Source of the DNA: an uncultured delta proteobacterium
GTDB taxonomy: Bacteria; Desulfobacterota; WTBG01; CAIYCZ01; CAIRTM01
Length of the DNA: 36,488 bases
Direction of reading: 5' to 3'
Assembly: GCA_903911225.1 (NCBI GenBank)
Contig: CAIWCT010000228.1
Span: 1-36,488, forward strand
Positions 29,734-36,488 of the stretch are shown here, piece after piece. A model generated the notes under the pieces. That model searched no databases. It was not told the DNA's origin and saw only the letters and a list, made by a program, of their open reading frames with translations. Positions within the stretch are counted from its first letter, which is position 1, and the number at the start of each line of letters is the position of its first letter. The position numbers were made by a program, and so were the translations under genes.

Positions 29734-30303
29734 ATGAACACTATAAAAAAAATTCGTTTCATACTTTTATTTGTTGTCGCCGTAGCGGTTTCAGTCGTCG
29801 TCGGGATGGCGATCGGCACCAAGAAGCAGCAGATTGTCATTAAAACCGATACTCCCCAAACAGTAAAGTCCGGTCCGAGTGTTGAGCTGAAAAATGTTGC
29901 ATACTCAACAACAAATAATGATAATTTTAAAGAGTGGGATTTAACCGCGGAATCCGCCCAGTACTTACAAGCCGAGAAGCGCGTTATTCTTGAAAATCTT
30001 TTAGTTAATGTTTACCGCCCCAATGGTAAGATATATATAATACGGGGCCAACATGGGGATTTAAATACGGAATCCCGGGACATAAAGATGCATGGCGCCA
30101 TATGGGGCGTCATGCCCGACAATACAACCATACAGACCGAAACCATCGATTATGAGCATGCTAAAAGACTTATAACAACGCAGGATAAGATTTTTATAAA
30201 GCGAAACGGGAAGTTTGCCTTGGAAGGAAAAGGCATGATAATAGATATGGCTAATGAAAAAATGACAATTTTAAGTAATGTAAAGGCGCTGGGGAGCAAA
30301 TGA
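29734..30303 (+). CDS. lptC: LPS export protein LptC-like
   Basis: N-terminal TM, LKNVAYSTTNNDNFKEWDLTAESAQYLQAEKRVILENLLVNVY; position between kdsC and lptA. Confidence 0.85.
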   Translation: MNTIKKIRFILLFVVAVAVSVVVGMAIGTKKQQIVIKTDTPQTVKSGPSVELKNVAYSTTNNDNFKEWDLTAESAQYLQAEKRVILENLLVNVYRPNGKIYIIRGQHGDLNTESRDIKMHGAIWGVMPDNTTIQTETIDYEHAKRLITTQDKIFIKRNGKFALEGKGMIIDMANEKMTILSNVKALGSK

Positions 30304-31547
30304 AAAAAAATATCTTAATTGCTATTTTACTGGTTGTACAGCTTGTGCCCTTTGCGGCGCGAGCCGAGCAGGATATTGCGGTGAGTGCAGCTGTCCTGCC
30401 GTTTGAATCATTCAGCGGGGAGCAGAAAACATCGGTTGGGCGCGATGTTGCAGTCAGGCTCCTGCAGCAGCTTTCCTTAAATCCGCTTATTGTGACGCCG
30501 GATATACAGGACATGAAAGCAGTCTTTGCAAAGGAGGATTTTGCAACACCCAGCGAGGACAGGCTGAAGGATGTTGCAAAACAGCTGAATGTTAATTTTC
30601 TGCTGTTTGGAAGCGTCACAACAGTAAAGGATGCAGTCAGTATTGATACTCAGGTTTTTTATAATTTTCCGGGAGACAACTATTTCAAAACGTATGCCGA
30701 AGGGCCTGAGCTTGAAAAAGTGATAGAAGAGCTTACCCGCAAGATCGAGCAGGAGCTGCTTGATAAGGCATCTGTGATTCCTGCAGCACAGCGGCCTAAA
30801 GTGAAAACGAAAAAGAAATTCGTTTCGCCGGCAGGTGCCGCTGATGCAGCAGACTATGAAAAGACTGTTAACCGGGAAATTGCTGATGAGCAAGAGCTGG
30901 AGGATGCTGAAGTGAGACATGTTAAGGCTTCAGAATCTCAACAGCTCGAGGATATGGAAGACGTCAATGCTCCAAAGCAAGCAGTGTCTAAAAAGAATAG
31001 AAAATCCGTTGAGCAGACTGCAGGCATGGAGAAGTCCGCTGGTCAGTCATCGGCACTGAAGGATGGGAAGAAGCAGGATGACGGCGATAGAAAAACAGAT
31101 AGTCTGCCATTAAAACTTAATCAGCCGGTAAATATAAGCTCTGATGCCCTGGAGTACAGCAACAAGGACAATAGTGCAATTTTCCGGGGGAATGTGGTTG
31201 CACGGCAGGGCGATATGGTCATGTTTGCCGATCAGATGGAAGCAACATATGCCGGCAAGTCCGGGGAGAAGAATGAAAGAGGCGGAATCAAGGAATTGAC
31301 CGCTACCGGCAATGTAAAAATTATACAGGGAGAACGAATCGCCACAGGGCAAAAAATTGTTTTTTACGGCGATGAACAGAAAATCGTCGCAACAGGCAAT
31401 CCGCGCGTGTGGCAGGGCGACAATGTAATAGTTGGCAGTAAAATAACGGTCTATCTGAAGCAGGACCGGAGCGTTGTCGAGGGCACCAATCAGGACCGTG
31501 TGAGCGCAACCATTTATCCCAAGGAAAAAACAGGAAAAAAGAAGTAA
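30300..31547 (+). CDS. lptA: LptA/OstA-domain protein with an N-terminal TolB-N/FlgO-like domain and charged linker
   Basis: Signal peptide, AVLPFESFSGEQKTSVGRDVAVRLL...LKDVAKQLNVNFLLFGSVTTV module, then VNISSDALEYSNKDNSAIFRGNVVARQGDMVMFADQM...TATGNVKI (OstA). ATGA overlap with lptC. Confidence 0.85.
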   Translation: MKKNILIAILLVVQLVPFAARAEQDIAVSAAVLPFESFSGEQKTSVGRDVAVRLLQQLSLNPLIVTPDIQDMKAVFAKEDFATPSEDRLKDVAKQLNVNFLLFGSVTTVKDAVSIDTQVFYNFPGDNYFKTYAEGPELEKVIEELTRKIEQELLDKASVIPAAQRPKVKTKKKFVSPAGAADAADYEKTVNREIADEQELEDAEVRHVKASESQQLEDMEDVNAPKQAVSKKNRKSVEQTAGMEKSAGQSSALKDGKKQDDGDRKTDSLPLKLNQPVNISSDALEYSNKDNSAIFRGNVVARQGDMVMFADQMEATYAGKSGEKNERGGIKELTATGNVKIIQGERIATGQKIVFYGDEQKIVATGNPRVWQGDNVIVGSKITVYLKQDRSVVEGTNQDRVSATIYPKEKTGKKK

Positions 31548-31621
31548 AAAATTCTATACTTATAATCAGTGCAATTGACTGGAAATGTTATTGCATGCAG
31601 ATTTTGACGTGAAAGGTATTG

Positions 31622-32344
31622 ATGAGTCAGCTCAGATCAGAAGGTCTTGTAAAAATATTCGGTAAAAAAAAGGTTGTAGACACTATCTCCATCGAGGTGA
31701 ACAGGGGAGAGGTCGTGGGGCTTCTTGGACCCAATGGAGCGGGTAAAACAACAACTTTTTATATGCTGGTAGGAATATATAAGCCTGATGCCGGCAGAGT
31801 TTACTTTAACGCAGACGATATAACAGACTCTCCGATGTATATGCGGGCGCGCAAGGGCATTACCTATCTGCCACAGGAAACGTCAATATTCCGCAAGCTC
31901 ACGGTTGAAGAAAACATTATGGCCGTGCTGGAAACGCTGCCGATAACGCGTGAGGAAATGCAGGAGCGTCTTGAGGAGAACTTGCGGGAGCTCAGCATAG
32001 CACATATTGCCAAGCGAAAAGCCTACCTGCTTTCCGGCGGCGAGAGACGGCGCGTTGAAATTACCCGGGCTCTGGTGACCTCGCCACAGTTTATTCTTTT
32101 CGATGAACCATTTACCGGCGTCGATCCGATAGCTGTTCAGGATATTCAAAATATTATTCTGCGCCTGAGCGCTAAAGGCATCGGTGTGCTTATATCCGAC
32201 CATAATGTGCGCGAAACTCTTAATATCTGTAAACGAGCCTATATTATATATGAAGGCCGCGTGCTGGAAGCTGGTGAGCCTGAGAAGATTGTTCAAAGCA
32301 GCAGCGCCCGTGCCATATATCTGGGCGAAAAATTCAGCATGTGA
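31622..32344 (+). CDS. lptB: LPS export ABC transporter ATP-binding protein
   Basis: LVKIFGKKKVVDTISIEVNRGEVVGLLGPNGAGKTTTFYMLVGI, LSGGERRRVEITRALVTSPQFILFDEPFTGVDPIAV. Confidence 0.95.
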   Translation: MSQLRSEGLVKIFGKKKVVDTISIEVNRGEVVGLLGPNGAGKTTTFYMLVGIYKPDAGRVYFNADDITDSPMYMRARKGITYLPQETSIFRKLTVEENIMAVLETLPITREEMQERLEENLRELSIAHIAKRKAYLLSGGERRRVEITRALVTSPQFILFDEPFTGVDPIAVQDIQNIILRLSAKGIGVLISDHNVRETLNICKRAYIIYEGRVLEAGEPEKIVQSSSARAIYLGEKFSM

Positions 32345-32356
32345 TAGTTGTCCGGC

Positions 32357-33772
32357 ATGGAACTCAAGCAACAACTTAAACTTTCTCAACAGCTGGTCAT
32401 GACACCTCAGCTGCAGCAGGCCATTAAGCTTCTGCAGCTATCGCGCCTTGAGCTTTCCGATCTTATCGCCCAGGAGATCAATGAAAACCCCGTGCTTGAT
32501 GAAACGCTGTCTCAGGAGCCTGAGGCAAAAGATGACGGCGGCGACCGGATTGACGAGCCTGCTGCAAGGGAAGAAAGAAAGACTGAGCCAACTGAGGATT
32601 TTGACTGGCGTAATTATGTCGACCGTTCGACTGGCTCTTCAGGCAGCGGCTATTTTGATGGGGGGGAGCAAGAGGACTATACACCTGCAATTACCCGCAA
32701 GACATCTTTTGCTGAACATTTACTCTGGCAGCTGCACTTATGTGACTTCGATGATCAGGGTATGGAGATCGGAGAGTACATTATCGGCAACCTTGATAAG
32801 GACGGCTATTTGCTGCTGTCGCCAGATGAGGTTGCAGGCGATCTGGGCGTCGACCGGCAGTGTGTCGAGGATGTACGCCGCAGAATTATCCGATTTGATC
32901 CTGTGGGTGTGGCCTCATGTGACCTGGCGGAGTGTCTGGCTGCTCAAGCCGAGATGCTGCCCTGCAACAGCGTGCTTATAAAGCAGATACTGCTCAGCTG
33001 CATGAAGGAGCTCGAGCGCAAGAGGTATCAAATAATTGCGAGGGATTTAAAAGTACCGCTCAAGGATGTGCTGGAAGCCTGTGAAATTATTGCCAATATG
33101 GAGCCGCGTCCGGGGCGGGCATTTAACGACAATGAAACGCAGTATGTCACCCCCGATATTTATGTCTACAAGTCCGGTGATGAGTATGTCGTGATGCTCA
33201 ACGAGGATGGCCAGCCCAAGCTTCGTATTAATTCGTTTTACAAGGATATTCTTGCCGGCAATAAGGTCAGCTCTGATAAGACAAAGGAGTACATTCAGGA
33301 TAAACTGCGCTCTGCGGTTTGGCTTATAAAAAGTGTTTATCATCGACAGTCGACAATTGTCAATGTTATGAAGAGTATTATCAAGTTTCAGCGCGATTTT
33401 TTCGACCAGGGCTCGGGCCATTTAAAACCACTGGTGTTGCGGGATATTGCAGAGGATTTGAGTATGCACGAATCCAATGTCAGCCGCATCACGACCAATA
33501 AATATGTTTTGACGCCGCATGGCATTTTTGAGCTGAAATATTTTTTTAACAGCGGGCTTCCTTCCGACAATGGGGAATCGATAGCCTCTGAAAGCGTTAA
33601 GAACATGATTAAAGATCTCGTCCAGAATGAGGATGCCCGCAGGCCGAGCAGCGATCAGGAGATCGTAAAAATGCTCAAGGCCAGGGGCGTTAATATAGCG
33701 CGTCGGACGGTAACGAAGTATCGTGAGATGTTGGGGGTTCTTTCCTCGTCAAAGAGGAAAAAACATATTTAA
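32357..33772 (+). CDS. rpoN: RNA polymerase sigma-54 factor
   Basis: MELKQQLKLSQQLVMTPQLQQAIKLLQLSRLEL, RPGRAF, IADDL-like HTH, RpoN box ARRTVTKYREML. Confidence 0.97.
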   Translation: MELKQQLKLSQQLVMTPQLQQAIKLLQLSRLELSDLIAQEINENPVLDETLSQEPEAKDDGGDRIDEPAAREERKTEPTEDFDWRNYVDRSTGSSGSGYFDGGEQEDYTPAITRKTSFAEHLLWQLHLCDFDDQGMEIGEYIIGNLDKDGYLLLSPDEVAGDLGVDRQCVEDVRRRIIRFDPVGVASCDLAECLAAQAEMLPCNSVLIKQILLSCMKELERKRYQIIARDLKVPLKDVLEACEIIANMEPRPGRAFNDNETQYVTPDIYVYKSGDEYVVMLNEDGQPKLRINSFYKDILAGNKVSSDKTKEYIQDKLRSAVWLIKSVYHRQSTIVNVMKSIIKFQRDFFDQGSGHLKPLVLRDIAEDLSMHESNVSRITTNKYVLTPHGIFELKYFFNSGLPSDNGESIASESVKNMIKDLVQNEDARRPSSDQEIVKMLKARGVNIARRTVTKYREMLGVLSSSKRKKHI

Positions 33773-33794
33773 CAACCTGGAGAAAGGAGTCATT

Positions 33795-34328
33795 ATGGAG
33801 CTGACAGTAACTTTTCGTCACCTTGAGCCCAGCGATGCGTTGAGGGAGTATGTCACGGATAGAATTGCACGGATTGAAAAGTATCTGGGCAATACGTCAG
33901 AAGTGCATATCATTCTTTCTCATGAAAAACGCGCGAACATCGCCGAGGTGATTGTGCACGCCAACCGTGCTACGATTACTGCTAAAGAACAGCATGAGGA
34001 CAATATGTATGCTTCAATTGATCTTGTGCTGGACAAAATAGAGCGGCAGGTTAAAAAGCATAAAGATAAAATTTCCAGCCATAAAGAACACACAAAGGCG
34101 ATGCATAATATTTACTCTGCCGAGCAACCCGCAGCATCCCGGGAGCAGAGCATTGTAAAAGCAGAAAGCGTTTCTATTAAGGCTATGAGTGTTGAAAGCG
34201 CTTTGGTACAGATAGGGCAGAACAACGAAGAGTTTTTTGTTTTTAAAAATATCGATACGGAAAATGTTAATGTTCTATACAGGCGTCGTGATGGTGATTT
34301 CGGGCTTATCGAGCCTGAAAATGCATGA
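33795..34328 (+). CDS. hpf: Ribosome hibernation promoting factor (long form)
   Basis: LTVTFRHLEPSDALREYVTDRIARIEKYLG; C-terminal dimerisation-type SIKAMSVESALVQIGQNNEEFFVFKNIDTENVNVLYRRRDGDFGLIEP. AGAAAGGAGT lies upstream of the ATG. Confidence 0.93.
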   Translation: MELTVTFRHLEPSDALREYVTDRIARIEKYLGNTSEVHIILSHEKRANIAEVIVHANRATITAKEQHEDNMYASIDLVLDKIERQVKKHKDKISSHKEHTKAMHNIYSAEQPAASREQSIVKAESVSIKAMSVESALVQIGQNNEEFFVFKNIDTENVNVLYRRRDGDFGLIEPENA

Positions 34329-34360
34329 GAGTTCTATTGTGAATTGACAGGGGTTAATGT

Positions 34361-34828
34361 ATGAAAATAAGTGAACTTCTGAATGAAAAGCTGGTCATTG
34401 CCGATTTGAAGGCGGGGGCCAAGCAGCAGGCGCTTGAAGAAATGGTTGCATGTTTGGCAGCCGCCAGGCATGGCATAAATGCACAAGATTTATACACTGT
34501 GCTGATTGAGCGGGAAAAGCTCGGGAGCACCGGGATCGGAAACGGCATTGCAATCCCTCATGGCAAGCTTGAAGGCCTTGACTCTATCTGTCTCGTGTTT
34601 GCACGCAGTACTGCAGGCATTGAGTTTGATTCTCTTGACGGCAAGCCTGTACACCTTATTTTTATGCTTGTCGCGCCATCAAACTCAGCGGGTGTTCATC
34701 TTAAAGCCCTTGCGCGCCTTTCCCGGCTTTTAAAGGAGAAAAATTTTCGCGATGATCTAATCGGGGCGGCTGATGCTGGATCGCTGTATGGGATAATCGT
34801 TGCGGAAGATGAAAAAATTACTGCATGA
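34361..34828 (+). CDS. ptsN: PTS IIA(Ntr)-like protein
   Basis: REKLGSTGIGNGIAIPHGKLEGLDSICLVFARSTAGIEFDSLDGKPVHLIFMLVAP. Confidence 0.92.
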   Translation: MKISELLNEKLVIADLKAGAKQQALEEMVACLAAARHGINAQDLYTVLIEREKLGSTGIGNGIAIPHGKLEGLDSICLVFARSTAGIEFDSLDGKPVHLIFMLVAPSNSAGVHLKALARLSRLLKEKNFRDDLIGAADAGSLYGIIVAEDEKITA

Positions 34829-34865
34829 TTATACAGTATTTTTCCAGTCAACAATGATATTCTGC

Positions 34866-34893
34866 CACCCCGCCATCTGCTTCTGGCGGGGTG
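34866..34893 (+). promoter_or_regulatory. Perfect 10-bp hairpin in the ptsN-rapZ gap
   Basis: CACCCCGCCA-TCTGCTTC-TGGCGGGGTG about 20 nt before the rapZ start; no T tract follows. Confidence 0.6.
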
Positions 34894-34912
34894 CCTTCCT
34901 TCTAAAAGGTCT

Positions 34913-35779
34913 ATGGCAAAAAAGATTGATATTATAATATTGAGTGGGCTTTCGGGCTCAGGGAAAAGCACGGCCTTGCATACGCTTGAAGACCTTGGTT
35001 TTTTTTGTGTAGATAATCTGCCGATTTTGCTTTTGCCCATGTTTATAGATTTATGCCAGAACTCAACTTTTGATATTTCCCGTGCTGCGCTTGTAATGGA
35101 TGTGCGCGAGCGCAATTTCTTGAAGGATTTCCAGCCCACATTTGAAAAGTTGCGCCAGGCCAATCACGCTCCCCTGCTTATTTATCTTGAGTGTGCCGAT
35201 ACCGTTCTCGTGCAGCGTTTCAGCGAGACGCGGCGGCAGCACCCCTTGAGCGAAAGCGGGATGGTGCTTGATGGAATCAGGCGCGAACGCGCATTGCTCA
35301 AAGAGATTAAATCTATGGCCGATAGCGTCATCGACACGTCTGAATGGAATGTTCATGAGCTGAAAAAGACCATTGAAAAGTATTTTAACGGTATATCAAA
35401 GCGCGATATGGCCGTAACATTTCTGTCGTTTGGTTTTAAATACGGCGTACCGCATGAGGCTGATATCGTGCTTGACGTGCGATTCATGCCCAATCCATAT
35501 TTCATCCCGGAACTTAAAAATAGCACAGGAAATGATGATCGTGTCGTGCAGTATGTTCTGCGCAGGCAGGAAACTCGCGAGTTTGTGGAGCGTCTTGAGG
35601 GTTTTTTGTCTTTTCAGCTGCCGCTGTTTGAGCGGGAAGGCAAGTCCTATCTCACTGTAGCCATCGGCTGTACGGGCGGCAAGCATCGCTCAGTAGTGGT
35701 TGCAAATACTTTGAAAGATTTTTTCTTAACGGATCGTCCCGGGGTTTCATCTCATCACCGGGATATTGATAAAGAGTAA
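34913..35779 (+). CDS. rapZ: RNase adapter protein RapZ (YvcJ family)
   Basis: IIILSGLSGSGKSTALHTLEDLGFFCVDNLPILLLP, FLSFGFKYGVPHEADIVLDVRFMPNPYFIPEL, VAIGCTGGKHRSVVVA. Confidence 0.95.
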   Translation: MAKKIDIIILSGLSGSGKSTALHTLEDLGFFCVDNLPILLLPMFIDLCQNSTFDISRAALVMDVRERNFLKDFQPTFEKLRQANHAPLLIYLECADTVLVQRFSETRRQHPLSESGMVLDGIRRERALLKEIKSMADSVIDTSEWNVHELKKTIEKYFNGISKRDMAVTFLSFGFKYGVPHEADIVLDVRFMPNPYFIPELKNSTGNDDRVVQYVLRRQETREFVERLEGFLSFQLPLFEREGKSYLTVAIGCTGGKHRSVVVANTLKDFFLTDRPGVSSHHRDIDKE

Positions 35780-35834
35780 AAAAACCGCTTCCCTCACAGC
35801 GGCAACCGAGTTGCTTGAAAGGAGTACGTGGAGA

Positions 35835-36254
35835 ATGATTGGAATTGTACTTGTCGGACATTGCAGACTTGCCGATGAATTATACCGGATAGTAAAAAAT
35901 ATCGTTGGCGACATCGATAATATACGCCCTGTTAATTTTGAACCTGATGAATCCCCTGACGACTCCATGAAGAAAGTTGCAGCAGCAATCCAGCAGGTCA
36001 ACAAGGGAAAAGGCGTACTGGTGCTGACGGATATGTTTGGCGGCACACCCTCAAATCTCAGTCTGTCGTTTCTGGAAGAAGGCAAGGTCGAGGTGCTGAC
36101 CGGTGTCAATCTGCCAATGCTTATACGCCTGATTACGCTGCGAAGCAATGGCAGAGAGCTTTCAGATCTGGCACGTGAATTAAAGGCCTACGGCCAAAAA
36201 AATATTTGTATTGCAAGTGAATTGTTGCAGCAGCAAAAGCAGGCAGGCGATTAG
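35835..36254 (+). CDS. PTS mannose/fructose-type IIA component
   Basis: GIVLVGHCRLADELYRIVKNIVG, VLVLTDMFGGTPSNLSLSFLE, VEVLTGVNLPMLIRLITLR. Confidence 0.9.
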   Translation: MIGIVLVGHCRLADELYRIVKNIVGDIDNIRPVNFEPDESPDDSMKKVAAAIQQVNKGKGVLVLTDMFGGTPSNLSLSFLEEGKVEVLTGVNLPMLIRLITLRSNGRELSDLARELKAYGQKNICIASELLQQQKQAGD

Positions 36255-36255
36255 C

Positions 36256-36488
36256 ATGTGCGGTGCCGATCTCGTCGCCATGGACAGCATTATGATCGCC
36301 CCCATGCAAGAGCAGCATCTTGATGCTGTTGCTGCAATTGAAGCGGACGTTTTTTTAGACCCGTGGTCGCGAACAATGTTTTTTCAGGACCTGCAGGCCG
36401 GCCATGGGCAGAGCTTTGCAGCTATAAAAGATGAAACGGTTGTCGGGTATGTGAATGCCTGGATCGTCTGTGATGAATGCACTATTAA
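36256..36488 (+). CDS. rimI: GNAT acetyltransferase, RimI-like, truncated by window end
   Basis: MIAPMQEQHLDAVAAIEADVFLDPWSRTMFFQDL...SFAAIKDETVVGYVNAWIV; the xxPWS motif is RimI-like. Confidence 0.75.
   Translation, partial: MCGADLVAMDSIMIAPMQEQHLDAVAAIEADVFLDPWSRTMFFQDLQAGHGQSFAAIKDETVVGYVNAWIVCDECTI

Noticed and set aside
33723-33794. N-terminal extension of hpf overlapping the rpoN 3' end
   Set aside because: Conserved HPF starts at MELTVTF (33795), directly after an AAAGGAGT ribosome-binding site; the upstream frame is incidental.
35766-35834. N-terminal extension of the EIIA(Man)-like ORF overlapping rapZ
   Set aside because: The conserved domain begins MIGIVLVGH at 35835 after AAAGGAG; the extension is an open frame only.

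Overview
The window (36.5 kb) looks like chromosomal DNA from a Gram-negative bacterium. Gene content (KDO/Lpt/RpoN/PTS block, MglA/PATAN signalling genes) is compatible with a Desulfobacterota-like deltaproteobacterium, but taxonomy is inference only. From left to right: (1) the 3' end of an IS200/IS605-type transposase and its terminal hairpins, abutting the 5' side of a 2,510-aa secreted/adhesin-like protein; that protein has four arrays of exactly seven 'VWGSSGTDVFAVG..GTILHYNGSSW' repeats, two DUF1566-like domains, PKD domains, Thr-rich linkers and a CFI-box-like C-terminus; (2) an SGNH hydrolase, two small ORFs, tatA, argJ, secA with a Cys-rich insertion, and trpF; (3) a lipoprotein/CheY pair divergent from a four-gene operon (TPR protein, MglA-like GTPase with acidic tail, TPR/zinc-ribbon membrane protein, PATAN/DUF4388 protein), the best candidate for an undescribed signalling system; (4) trxB, a HAD hydrolase, a CAU tRNA, an APC permease and a DUF475/TerC-like protein; (5) a conserved envelope/regulatory block kdsB-kdsA-kdsD-kdsC-lptC-lptA-lptB-rpoN-hpf-ptsN-rapZ-EIIA(Man)-rimI(partial), in which LptA carries an unusual N-terminal extra domain. 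Three intergenic regions carry degenerate 7-bp-period repeats; two of these share GGGTTCA/TGAACCC units. All homology calls come from reading motifs; no searches were run.
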